A DNA stretch of 5,258 nt from Gammaproteobacteria bacterium UBA5338 (GTDB lineage: Bacteria > Pseudomonadota > Gammaproteobacteria > Pseudomonadales > UBA5862), in NCBI GenBank assembly GCA_002408105.1, contig DHQM01000165.1:680-5937 (forward strand), given 5' to 3'. The notes beneath the pieces were generated by a model, which saw nothing but the letters and a program-made list of their open reading frames with translations, was not told where the DNA came from and searched no databases. Below are positions 1 to 5,258 of the stretch, in pieces. The translations under genes and the position numbers were made by a program. How positions within the stretch are numbered: position 1 is the stretch's first letter; every line of letters begins with the position of its first letter.

Positions 1-162
1 TCCATGGGCTCCGAAAACCGTGAGCGCCAGACTCCCGGTCACCATAACGGCAGTCGAAGCCAACTCCCGTGAGCGTGCGACCTGGCCCTCTTCACGGGCT
101 TTTTCCAGCTGTTTCGGAGTCGCTTCTTCGGTTTTTTCCTGACCCGAATCTTCCTCAGCCAC
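1..162 (-). CDS. flhB: FlhB, flagellar type III export switch protein (N-terminal 54 codons; runs off the left edge)
   Basis: FlhB is the inner-membrane export-gate component whose cytoplasmic domain switches the flagellar type III apparatus from rod/hook to filament substrates after FliK signals that the hook is complete. Only the start is present: 54 codons from a GTG at 162-160, with no stop before the window edge. The visible protein begins MAEEDSGQEKTEEATPKQLE and continues with KAREEGQVARSREL. This is the conserved charged amphipathic N-terminus of the FlhB/YscU family, and it is followed by the beginning of the first membrane segment (about residue 37 onward). The TM domain, the NPTH autocleavage site and the C-terminal domain all lie outside the window. 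The GTG is chosen because a GGAGG Shine-Dalgarno sits 7 bases upstream and the family N-terminus starts here. It follows the fliR stop by 3 bases and is the last visible gene of the operon. Identity is very secure. Confidence 0.96.
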   Translation of the reverse strand, partial: MAEEDSGQEKTEEATPKQLEKAREEGQVARSRELASTAVMVTGSLALTVFGAHG

Positions 163-165
163 TGT

Positions 166-942
166 CTAGCCTCCAAACACCTGGCGCATCAACTCGATGC
201 CTACCTGGGCAATTTGATCAAACTGCGGCAGCAGCCGGTACAAACCAAACCACACCAACACCAGGCCGAACAGCAAAGTGACGGGGAAACCCAGCGAGAA
301 AATATTAAATGCCGGCGCCGCCCGGCTCATCACTCCAAACGCCAAGTGGGCGATCAACAGCGCCGTCACCGCAGGCAATGCCATCAACAGCGCAGCTGCG
401 AACATCCAGCCGCCCGCATCGACCAGCCACCACAGGCCCTGCGCCATTCCAACCGCCCCCAAAGGCCAGCGGTTGAAGCTCTCCCCAACCACCTCCAGCA
501 TCACCAAATGGCCATTGACGGCCAGAAACACCAGGGTGAAGAGCATGGAATACAGCTGAGAAAGAATCGGCACCGACACCCCATGGGTCGGGTCGTTCAT
601 GGACGCGAACCCCAACCCCATCATCATTGCAATGGTCTGAGCAGCCAGCACCACCACCTGAAAAGCAATCTGCAGCGCGAAACCCAGCGCGGCGCCAATG
701 ACCACCTGCTCAGCCGCCCGCCACCAGTCAAGCGCACCGAAGCCCAGCTCTGCATCGAATTCTGGCAGGCCAGGCCAAATCGCCACGGTGGTCGCAACCG
801 CAAGACCCATCCGGATGCGCATGGGAATAAGGTTGCTGGCAACGACCGGAACCGCCATGAAAAATCCAGCGATCCGAAACAACGGCAGCAGGAAGGACGC
901 CAGCCAGGCCAGCGGGTCGCCCTCCACAACGAAGCCGTTCAT
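166..942 (-). CDS. fliR: FliR, flagellar export gate membrane protein
   Basis: FliR is the single-copy subunit of the FliP5-FliQ4-FliR1 core complex of the flagellar type III export gate, through which rod, hook and filament subunits pass the inner membrane. The protein is 258 residues, close to the roughly 260 typical of the family, and strongly hydrophobic with several membrane segments (about 12-34, 44-56, 80-108, 130-150, 176-202 and 214-236). Family hallmarks are visible: the GFASMNDP segment at residues 111-118 and SRAAPAFNIFSLGFPVTLL at 206-224. The ATG at 942-940 overlaps the fliQ stop as ATGA, and no good Shine-Dalgarno precedes it, so translation is probably coupled to fliQ. The end lies 3 bases before flhB, and its last codons carry the flhB ribosome binding site. 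The related virulence export protein SctT/YscT is the only real alternative; the flagellar neighbours exclude it. Confidence 0.97.
   Translation of the reverse strand: MNGFVVEGDPLAWLASFLLPLFRIAGFFMAVPVVASNLIPMRIRMGLAVATTVAIWPGLPEFDAELGFGALDWWRAAEQVVIGAALGFALQIAFQVVVLAAQTIAMMMGLGFASMNDPTHGVSVPILSQLYSMLFTLVFLAVNGHLVMLEVVGESFNRWPLGAVGMAQGLWWLVDAGGWMFAAALLMALPAVTALLIAHLAFGVMSRAAPAFNIFSLGFPVTLLFGLVLVWFGLYRLLPQFDQIAQVGIELMRQVFGG
170..174 (-). promoter_or_regulatory. Ribosome binding site of flhB (GGAGG)
   Basis: A GGAGG on the minus strand lies inside the last codons of fliR, 7 bases before the GTG start of flhB. It is the strongest Shine-Dalgarno in the window. It supports the GTG start and implies that flhB is initiated independently rather than only by coupling to fliR. 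Confidence 0.8.
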
Positions 943-1208
943 CCGATCAAGAAGGGAATGTTGGCGAAGAGTGCCTGGCTGTAGCTGACCAGGCGGTGAA
1001 GAATCCAGGAACCACAGACCATGACCACCAGAAATATGGTCAACAGCCTGGGCAAAAAACTGAGGGTCTGCTCGTTGATCTGCGTGGCGGCTTGAAACAC
1101 CGCCACCACCAGCCCGACCAGCAGGCTTGGCAGTACGATCAGCGACACCAGCAGCACGATCAACTGCAAAGCCGATGCAAAAAGGTCCACCACGGTCTCA
1201 GGTGTCAT
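939..1208 (-). CDS. fliQ: FliQ, flagellar export gate membrane protein
   Basis: FliQ is a small two-helix membrane protein. Four copies pack around the FliP5/FliR1 ring in the flagellar type III export gate. From the ATG at 1208-1206 the protein has 89 residues, the standard family length. It begins MTPETVVDLFASALQLIVLL and has hydrophobic helices at about 13-38 and 54-76. The connecting segment VVAVFQAATQINEQTLSFLP (residues 34-53) is the family signature. An in-frame ATG exists 11 codons upstream at 1241, but it lies inside the fliP coding sequence and would add the atypical extension [11 protein letters not shown], so the inner start is preferred. It starts 10 bases after the fliP stop with only a weak GAG-type Shine-Dalgarno, and its stop overlaps the fliR ATG as ATGA. 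Confidence 0.95.
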   Translation of the reverse strand: MTPETVVDLFASALQLIVLLVSLIVLPSLLVGLVVAVFQAATQINEQTLSFLPRLLTIFLVVMVCGSWILHRLVSYSQALFANIPFLIG

Positions 1209-1218
1209 CGGTGCACGC

Positions 1219-1971
1219 TCAAAGCCCGAAACTCGCCGCAAGGGTGCCGATCAATAGGGCCCACCCGTCCACCAGAACGAACAGCATCACCTTAAAAGGC
1301 AAGGAGATAATGACCGGGGAAAGCATCATCATCCCCATCGCCATCAGCACACTTGCGACCACGAGGTCAATGATCAAGAACGGAATAAACAAAATGAAGC
1401 CGATCTGAAACGCCGTTTTCAACTCGCTCGTGACGAAGGCCGGAACCAGCACGGAGAAGGGCACGGCTTCGACGGTCTCGATGGGAGGTCCGCCGCGCAA
1501 CCGCACGAACAGCTCCAGGTCGCTCTCACGCGTTTGACCCAGCATGAATTCACGAAATGGCCCCTGGGCTCGCTCCACGGCCTGCTGCACTGAAATCGAC
1601 TCTTCGGAGTACGGCACGAACGCGTGCTCATAGACGCGCTCGAAAATCGGGGCCATGATAAAAAATGACAAAAACAGCGCCAGGCCAAGCAGGATTTGAT
1701 TGGACGGCGTCTGCTGCAGCCCGATGGCCTGGCGCAGGATCGCGAACACGATGATGATGCGGGTGAACGACGTCATCATCATCAACAGCGCTGGCAACAG
1801 GGTCAGCGCCGTCATGATGAAGAGAATCTGCAGCGTGACGCTGTATTCCTGTGCCCCGGTTTCAGTGGTGGTCACACTGAACGCCGTCAGTGCTCCGGGC
1901 TCAGCCATGGCAGCGAAGGGCAACATCGCAACCAAGGCCACCAACCCGCGCAGCCCCGCGACAGCAGTCAT
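1219..1971 (-). CDS. fliP: FliP, flagellar export gate pore protein
   Basis: FliP is the five-copy pore-forming subunit of the flagellar type III export gate. The protein has 250 residues, close to the family norm (about 245). Residues 1-23 look like a cleavable signal peptide with a predicted cut after AMA, which is usual for FliP. Membrane segments follow at about 46-68, 71-84, 93-112, 186-212 and 226-246. The family signature [20 protein letters not shown] spans 66-85, and the conserved C-terminal block has [20 protein letters not shown] (182-201), the methionine-rich [10 protein letters not shown] (210-219) and [14 protein letters not shown] (224-237). The methionine stretch corresponds to the loop that gates the pore in characterised FliP proteins. 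The ATG overlaps the fliO stop as ATGA. No purine-rich Shine-Dalgarno is visible, so coupling to fliO is likely. Identity is secure. Confidence 0.97.
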   Translation of the reverse strand: MTAVAGLRGLVALVAMLPFAAMAEPGALTAFSVTTTETGAQEYSVTLQILFIMTALTLLPALLMMMTSFTRIIIVFAILRQAIGLQQTPSNQILLGLALFLSFFIMAPIFERVYEHAFVPYSEESISVQQAVERAQGPFREFMLGQTRESDLELFVRLRGGPPIETVEAVPFSVLVPAFVTSELKTAFQIGFILFIPFLIIDLVVASVLMAMGMMMLSPVIISLPFKVMLFVLVDGWALLIGTLAASFGL

Positions 1972-2387
1972 CGGTCAGGCCCCAGGAGACCGCGCAGCGT
2001 GGCGGAGAAATCGCGGGTGGAGGCGCTGCCCGAGGCGGTATCGAGCCGCTCCGGCAGTGTATGCAGGTTCACGATGCGACCCGGTGACACGCCCAACAGC
2101 AGCTGCTGTTGGCCCAGCTCGACCAGGACCAAGCGGTCACGGGCGCCGAGGGAGGCGCCACCCACCACGCGGATCAGTCGCCCATTGCCCCCTGGGAGGG
2201 TGCCGAGTTTGCGCATCAGCCAGGCCAGCGCCAAGAACAACCCCAGCACCAGCACCAGCCCAAACACCAGGTTCAGCACCCAGCCAGCGCCGATCTCGGG
2301 GGCGGCAGCGGCGTCCGCAGCCAGAACCAGACCAGGCATCAATCCAGCCACTGCCAGCGTGGGGTACATTGGAATGCAGCGCAGCAT
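1968..2387 (-). CDS. fliO: FliO, flagellar export gate assembly protein
   Basis: FliO is a poorly conserved inner-membrane protein that stabilises FliP and helps its ring assemble. Here it has 139 residues. Residues 8-24 are hydrophobic and end in VLAADA, resembling a signal peptide or first membrane segment. A second strong membrane segment lies at about 36-58, then positively charged [10 protein letters not shown] and a cytoplasmic domain. That domain contains [20 protein letters not shown] (72-91), followed by [20 protein letters not shown], the typical FliO beta-rich pattern. The start at 2387 is the first ATG after the fliN stop, from which it is separated by one codon in the same frame. 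A second ATG at 2369 (residue 7) is possible. Neither has a convincing Shine-Dalgarno. Its stop overlaps the fliP start. The position between fliN and fliP strongly supports the name. Confidence 0.92.
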   Translation of the reverse strand: MLRCIPMYPTLAVAGLMPGLVLAADAAAAPEIGAGWVLNLVFGLVLVLGLFLALAWLMRKLGTLPGGNGRLIRVVGGASLGARDRLVLVELGQQQLLLGVSPGRIVNLHTLPERLDTASGSASTRDFSATLRGLLGPDR

Positions 2388-2390
2388 GGG

Positions 2391-2864
2391 CTATTGCAGC
2401 TTTTTGATGCGCTCGGAGGGGCTGACCACATCGGTCATCCGAATGCCGAACTTTTCATTCACGACCACCACCTCCCCGTGGGCGATCAGGGTGCCATTCA
2501 CCAGGACATCCAAGGGCTCACCAGCAAGTCGGTCGAGTTCAATGACCGACCCCTGATTGAGTTGAAGCAGGTTGCGAATGGTAATGGGTGTGCTGCCCAC
2601 TTCCATGCTGATCGTCACCGGGATGTCGAGGATGACTTCGAGTTCCGGGTTGTCGATGTCCTGGGTCCTGGGCTCAGGTCGCGGCGCGGCGTCGAAGCTC
2701 GCAAGATCGACCTCGGCGTCGGCGCCATCCTCGGTTTGCTCGGCCATGGCGGCAGCCCAGTCTGGATCGATCTCGCCGGCATCGGCCGTGGCCTCCTGCT
2801 CATCAAGGGCTTGCTGCCATTCATCTCCCAGGGCGTCTTCGGGGGCATTCGGTTGGTCGCTCAT
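2391..2864 (-). CDS. fliN: FliN, flagellar motor switch (C-ring) protein
   Basis: FliN forms the lower part of the cytoplasmic C-ring with FliM; it takes part in direction switching and docks the FliH-FliI export ATPase complex. The protein is 157 residues from the chosen ATG, a little longer than the E. coli protein (137). The C-terminal SpoA/surface-presentation domain covers about residues 74-157. It includes LDIPVTISMEVGSTPITIRN, LNQGSVIELDRLAGEPLDVLVNG, then GEVVVVNEKFGIRMTDV and SPSERIKKL, which is diagnostic. The N-terminal half is acidic and low in complexity, and contains two similar DxWxxA(L/M)xEQ segments (14-23 and 34-43). An upstream in-frame ATG at 2879 would add MENDA. The inner start is preferred because GGAG lies 9 bases before it and because FliN proteins commonly begin MSD. 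The gap from the fliM stop is 22 bases. Confidence 0.96.
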   Translation of the reverse strand: MSDQPNAPEDALGDEWQQALDEQEATADAGEIDPDWAAAMAEQTEDGADAEVDLASFDAAPRPEPRTQDIDNPELEVILDIPVTISMEVGSTPITIRNLLQLNQGSVIELDRLAGEPLDVLVNGTLIAHGEVVVVNEKFGIRMTDVVSPSERIKKLQ

Positions 2865-2873
2865 GGCGTCATT

Positions 2874-2877
2874 CTCC
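2874..2877 (-). promoter_or_regulatory. Ribosome binding site deciding the fliN start (GGAG)
   Basis: The minus strand reads TATGGAGAATGACGCCATG. The GGAG is 9 bases ahead of the ATG at 2864 and overlaps the alternative ATG at 2879. The upstream ATG has only a weak GAG near it, so this site favours the shorter FliN beginning MSDQPN. Confidence 0.65.
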
Positions 2878-2886
2878 ATACGAAAC

Positions 2887-3861
2887 TCAAGTGATTTCGG
2901 CGATTTCAGCCGGACGCAGTACCTTCAATGCGTAACGCCCATTGCTGCGACCGAGGTGGCAGACGAAGAGCGGAACTCCGTTGGCATAGAGCATGACTTC
3001 CTGCGGAACCTCGGTTCGCACCACGTCGCCGGGCTCCATATCGACCAGGTCGCGTAGCGCGATGCGGGTTTGCCCGACCCTGCAGCGCAGATCCACCTTG
3101 GCATTGAGAATGTCGTTGCGGATGCTGGAGATCCAACGTTCGTCGATGTCATCGACGTCACTTTGCAGACCTGCATCCAAAATGGGCCGGATGGGCTCGA
3201 TCATCGAATAGGGAATGGTGATGTGGAAATCACCACCGCCACCATCGAGTTCAATGTGAAAACTGCTGACGATCACCACCTCACTTGGGCTGACCACGTT
3301 GGCCATGGACGGGTTCACCTCCGAGTTCACATGATCAAGGTCGATCTTGAGCACTGGGTTCCAGGCTTCCTTCAGATCCACAAACACCTGGCTCAGCATT
3401 AGCTGCACAATGCGATTTTCGGTCGGAGTGAACTCCCGCCCTTCGATCTTGGCCCAGCGCCCCTCCCCACCGAAAAAATTGTCGACCAACTTGAAGACCA
3501 ATTTCGCATCCAAGATGAACAGCGCGGTGCCACGAAGGGGACGAACCTTGACCATGTTGAGGCTGGTCGGTACATAAAGCGTGTGGACGTATTCGCCGAA
3601 CTTCATGACCTGTATGCCATTGACCTGCACATCCGCACTGCGGCGCAGCAGGTTGAAGAGGCTGATGCGTGTATAGCGGGCGAATCGCTCATTGATCATC
3701 TCCAGCGTCGGCATTCGCCCGCGAACGATGCGGTCCTGGGTGGCCAAGTCATAGGATGAGACTTCGCCAGGCCGCGTCGGCTCTGGTTCGCCAATGGCGC
3801 CATCATCGATGCCATGCAGCAGCGCATCGATTTCATCCTGACTGAGAAGGTCATGGGCCAC
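2887..3861 (-). CDS. fliM: FliM, flagellar motor switch (C-ring) protein
   Basis: FliM is the C-ring protein that binds phospho-CheY and couples it to FliG to reverse or change motor rotation. It has 324 residues, near the family norm (about 320-335). The N-terminal LLSQDEIDALLHG (residues 5-17) is the conserved CheY-binding motif, so chemotactic control is expected. The middle domain (about 40-230) contains NNFFGGEGRW-like DNFFGGEGRW at 127-136 with the GGxG motif that contacts FliG, and also IPYSMIEPIRPIL (216-228). The C-terminal SpoA domain (about 250-320), related to FliN, includes VDLRCRVGQTRIALRDLVDM and PLFVCHLGRSNGRYALKV. The start is GTG at 3861-3859, placed by the family N-terminus and by a GGAG 9 bases upstream. 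It follows the fliL stop by 14 bases. All key motifs appear intact. Confidence 0.98.
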   Translation of the reverse strand: MAHDLLSQDEIDALLHGIDDGAIGEPEPTRPGEVSSYDLATQDRIVRGRMPTLEMINERFARYTRISLFNLLRRSADVQVNGIQVMKFGEYVHTLYVPTSLNMVKVRPLRGTALFILDAKLVFKLVDNFFGGEGRWAKIEGREFTPTENRIVQLMLSQVFVDLKEAWNPVLKIDLDHVNSEVNPSMANVVSPSEVVIVSSFHIELDGGGGDFHITIPYSMIEPIRPILDAGLQSDVDDIDERWISSIRNDILNAKVDLRCRVGQTRIALRDLVDMEPGDVVRTEVPQEVMLYANGVPLFVCHLGRSNGRYALKVLRPAEIAEIT

Positions 3862-3870
3862 AGGCGCGCA

Positions 3871-3874
3871 CTCC
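3871..3874 (-). promoter_or_regulatory. Ribosome binding site of fliM (GGAG)
   Basis: GGAG on the minus strand, just after the fliL TAA stop and 9 bases ahead of the GTG start of fliM. It supports the non-ATG start. Confidence 0.7.
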
Positions 3875-3875
3875 G

Positions 3876-4373
3876 TTACTGCACGATAAAGCTGGAAAAC
3901 AGCACCTGCTCAACGGTACCCGGCGGTTCCGTGGATTCTGCGTCGATCACTTTCTGGACTTCGATCAAGGCGGCCTGGCGCAGTTGCTCCTTGCCGTCCA
4001 GCGTGGTGACCTCGGCAAAGTCCGCAGCACTGAACAGGTTGAGCAAGTTGTTCTCGATCAGGGGAAGGTTGGTTTCGACCACATCGATCACGCCCTGATC
4101 CCGGCTCATGATCGAAGCGGTCACTTGAAGAAAACGTTGGCGGTTGTCCACCCAGTAGCTCACCGTGAGCGGTTTCAGCTTGGTGTACTGGGCAGGTCCG
4201 GTTGGCGCCTCAGCCACTGCTTCGGCAACTTCGGCGTCCGGTCCTTCCTCAGAGCCGCTGAGGAAAAACCACGCTGCCGCCCCGCCACCGGCCAACACCA
4301 CCGCCACGATGACAACGATCAGGATGAGTTTGTTACCGGACTTTTCTTCTGTGGATTCGTTTTCTTCCGCCAT
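3876..4373 (-). CDS. fliL: FliL, flagellar basal body-associated membrane protein
   Basis: FliL is a single-span inner-membrane protein around the stator units that supports torque generation or stator stability; its importance varies between species. The protein has 165 residues (about 155 in E. coli). It has a short charged cytoplasmic N-terminus (1-14), one membrane helix (about 15-39, LILIVVIVAVVLAGGGAAAW), an acidic Ala/Glu linker (41-58), and a periplasmic domain. The periplasmic domain includes YTKLKPLTVSYWVDNRQRFLQVTAS and ending in VLFSSFIVQ, both typical of the FliL family. The ATG at 4373-4371 is preceded by GGTGGGG, a mediocre ribosome binding site. It is the first gene of the operon, and the predicted sigma-54 promoter leaves a leader of only about 28 bases. 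fliM follows after 14 bases. Confidence 0.95.
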   Translation of the reverse strand: MAEENESTEEKSGNKLILIVVIVAVVLAGGGAAAWFFLSGSEEGPDAEVAEAVAEAPTGPAQYTKLKPLTVSYWVDNRQRFLQVTASIMSRDQGVIDVVETNLPLIENNLLNLFSAADFAEVTTLDGKEQLRQAALIEVQKVIDAESTEPPGTVEQVLFSSFIVQ

Positions 4374-4382
4374 GACCCCACC

Positions 4383-4403
4383 GTCAATATTCCAAACACT
4401 GAC
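4383..4403 (-). promoter_or_regulatory. Possible activator-binding dyad at the fliL transcription start
   Basis: The minus strand has GTCA (4403-4400), then 13 bases, then TGAC (4386-4383), an inverted repeat of four-base arms across the predicted start and leader. The arms match the ends of the FleQ site described in Pseudomonas (GTCA...TTGAC), but the spacing is longer than in that 14-base consensus. FleQ is known in Pseudomonas to act near the start or leader of fliL rather than at a distant enhancer, which makes the position suggestive. With arms this short, chance is possible. Confidence 0.3.
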
Positions 4404-4411
4404 AAGGGAAT

Positions 4412-4427
4412 AGCAAAAGGTATGCCG
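4412..4427 (-). promoter_or_regulatory. Sigma-54 (RpoN) -24/-12 promoter for the fliL operon
   Basis: The minus strand reads CGGCATACCTTTTGCT. This fits the sigma-54 consensus TGGCAYRNNNNTTGCW at every constrained position except the first (C for T), and keeps the invariant GG-N10-GC spacing. The -12 C is at 4413, which puts transcription start near 4400-4403 and gives a 5' leader of about 28 bases to the fliL ATG. It lies in the only sizeable gene gap in the window, pointing into the fliL-fliM-fliN-fliO-fliP-fliQ-fliR-flhB operon. In Pseudomonas and relatives, flagellar structural operons including fliL are known to use RpoN with the activator FleQ; that this organism does so is inferred from the motif. 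Confidence 0.8.
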
Positions 4428-4451
4428 ATAATTATTATGTTTTAATTTAAA
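4428..4451 (-). promoter_or_regulatory. AT-rich tract directly upstream of the sigma-54 promoter
   Basis: Twenty-three of these 24 bases are A or T, in sharp contrast to the GC-rich genes around it. It includes TTTAAATTAAAA and ATAATAATTAT on the minus strand. It abuts the -24 element. Such tracts can aid sigma-54 promoters by bending or by contact with the RNA polymerase alpha subunit. I see no convincing IHF consensus, so the exact role is open. Confidence 0.45.
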
Positions 4452-4499
4452 GAGTTAGGAATGATTGGCTGAAGGTCGCCGGCATTTTGACGCATCCTT

Positions 4500-5258
4500 T
4501 CACGCATACTGGTCGATCAGCCCAAGGCGGATGGAATGGTTGCCGGCTTCTTCGGCAGGCACCGCCAATCCGGTCAGCTGGTCGACCGTGCCCGCACCGC
4601 GGCGGGCGCCGGATTGCGGCTGTCGCTGCTGGCCGGACTGGGCGCCGCTGTCCGCGACCGAAAAACCCACAAGCTGCAACTGCTCAGCGGAAAACAAGTC
4701 CCGCAAGCGGCCAACCTGTTGCTCAATGACATCCCGTACCGAAGCGTGCGGTGAGAGAATCTGCACCTGAGCCTGGTCGTTCTGAATTTGCACCCGCAGC
4801 TGCAAGGACCCCAGTTCAGGCGGGTCCAGTTGCAGCTCGGCGCGCTGAACGCCCGTTCGAACCATCAGCACCAAGCGCTCACCCAGACCACGCTCGGAGC
4901 GAAGTTCGCGCATGTCCATCGGTTCTGGAAGTGGTAGCGCGCCGACTGTCCCCACCGCCGACCGCGCGGCTGAGGAATGACCCGGCTCGCGCACGCCAAG
5001 CTCGCCCGCCCGTTCAAGTCCGGCATCGACTGCCTTGTTCACTTCCGCAAGGACGCTGGTCTGTTGCGCTTGTTGCAGGCTGGCCCGGGCAGCGGTGAGC
5101 GTATCCGCCTCGCGGGGTCTAGAGGTTTGAGGGCTGCTCCTCAGTTCGGGTTCCGGCAGGAACTCGGATGCCTCCGGCACATGCATGAGGCCTGATGCCC
5201 CCCGGCCGGCCGCCAGGTCAGCGGGGGCGAACTCTGTCGACTGGAGCTGGAGGATTCC
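4500..5258 (-). CDS. fliK: FliK, flagellar hook-length control protein (C-terminal part; runs off the right edge)
   Basis: FliK is an exported ruler that measures the growing hook and, through its C-terminal domain, tells FlhB to switch to filament export. The reading frame is open from the TGA at 4502-4500 to the window edge (252 codons before the stop). An internal ATG at 5186 is not taken as the start, because the 24 codons before it are also open and FliK proteins are usually 400 residues or more. The visible N-terminal part is low in complexity and rich in Ala, Glu, Ser and Pro. The conserved Flg_hook domain lies at about 4640-4890, with LDPPELGSLQLRVQIQND (from 4829), then SPHASVRDVIEQQVGRLRDLF and LVGFSV. 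A Gln/Gly-rich stretch follows, ending in GLIDQYA. It is separated from fliL by 126 bases containing a promoter, so it is probably not required to be co-transcribed with the fliL operon. Confidence 0.93.
   Translation of the reverse strand, partial: GILQLQSTEFAPADLAAGRGASGLMHVPEASEFLPEPELRSSPQTSRPREADTLTAARASLQQAQQTSVLAEVNKAVDAGLERAGELGVREPGHSSAARSAVGTVGALPLPEPMDMRELRSERGLGERLVLMVRTGVQRAELQLDPPELGSLQLRVQIQNDQAQVQILSPHASVRDVIEQQVGRLRDLFSAEQLQLVGFSVADSGAQSGQQRQPQSGARRGAGTVDQLTGLAVPAEEAGNHSIRLGLIDQYA

Noticed and set aside
1209..1241. Longer FliQ starting at the ATG at 1241
   Set aside because: It would overlap fliP by 23 bases and add 11 residues not seen in the family. The start at 1208 gives the standard 89-residue protein.
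166..1971. A virulence type III secretion locus (SctR/SctS/SctT homologues)
   Set aside because: The export proteins are homologous to these, but fliK, fliL, fliM, fliN and fliO in order, the CheY-binding motif of FliM and the FlhB N-terminus make this flagellar.
2865..2879. Longer FliN starting at the ATG at 2879
   Set aside because: Possible, but the GGAG overlaps this ATG and serves the inner ATG at 2864, and the family usually begins MSD. The five-residue difference does not affect function.
214..2894. Long plus-strand open frames (for example 214-984, 1696-2556 and 2109-2894)
   Set aside because: They lie entirely antisense to well-recognised flagellar genes. Their translations are rich in Gln, His, Arg and Ser without any domain pattern, as expected for shadows of GC-biased codon use on the opposite strand.
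4452..4499. Rho-independent terminator after fliK
   Set aside because: The region has a GCCGGC palindrome and weak AAGG/CCTT pairing but no stable hairpin followed by a T run on the minus strand. Read-through from fliK into the fliL operon cannot be excluded.
4500..5186. A complete small FliK starting at the ATG at 5186
   Set aside because: The frame stays open for all 24 codons up to the window edge, no Shine-Dalgarno precedes this ATG (the upstream bases read GCATCAGGCCTC), and FliK is normally much longer. It is treated as a partial gene.
1..5258. A novel or undescribed system hidden in the window
   Set aside because: Nearly every base is explained by nine canonical flagellar genes in a known order, with intact family motifs. 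There are no insertion, transfer or unexplained coding signals.

Overview
This window is a contiguous piece of a bacterial flagellar gene cluster, with every gene on the minus strand. In transcription order (right to left) it reads fliK (3' part) - fliL - fliM - fliN - fliO - fliP - fliQ - fliR - flhB (5' end). The gene order, protein lengths and signature motifs are those of a polar-type gammaproteobacterial flagellar cluster (Pseudomonas/Marinobacter/Halomonas-like). The DNA is moderately GC-rich in the genes, with a short AT-rich regulatory gap. The species cannot be told from the sequence.

Layout: bases 4500-5258 hold the C-terminal part of the hook-length ruler FliK, open at the right edge of the window. 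Bases 4374-4499 are the only real intergenic gap (126 bases). On the minus strand this gap carries a near-perfect sigma-54 (RpoN) -24/-12 promoter, an AT-rich tract just upstream of it, and a GTCA/TGAC dyad around the predicted transcription start. From there fliL, fliM, fliN, fliO, fliP, fliQ, fliR and flhB run with gaps of 3-22 bases or 4-base ATGA overlaps, as one tight operon; flhB leaves the window at its left edge after 54 codons.

How the genes work together: FliM and FliN form the cytoplasmic C-ring (rotor switch) that receives phospho-CheY and sets rotation direction. FliL is a single-span membrane protein associated with the stator and basal body. FliO helps assemble the export gate. 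FliP, FliQ, FliR and FlhB form the membrane export gate of the flagellar type III secretion system. FliK measures hook length and triggers FlhB to change substrate class. Downstream of the promoter, fliM, fliN and flhB have clear Shine-Dalgarno sequences. fliO, fliP, fliQ and fliR have poor ones and abut or overlap the preceding gene, which suggests translational coupling.

I found no mobile element, RNA gene, CRISPR array, defence system or unexplained coding region. The interest lies in regulatory and architectural details: the sigma-54 promoter that separates fliK from the fliL operon, the leader dyad, the Shine-Dalgarno-poor export-gate block, and a duplicated short motif in the FliN N-terminus.
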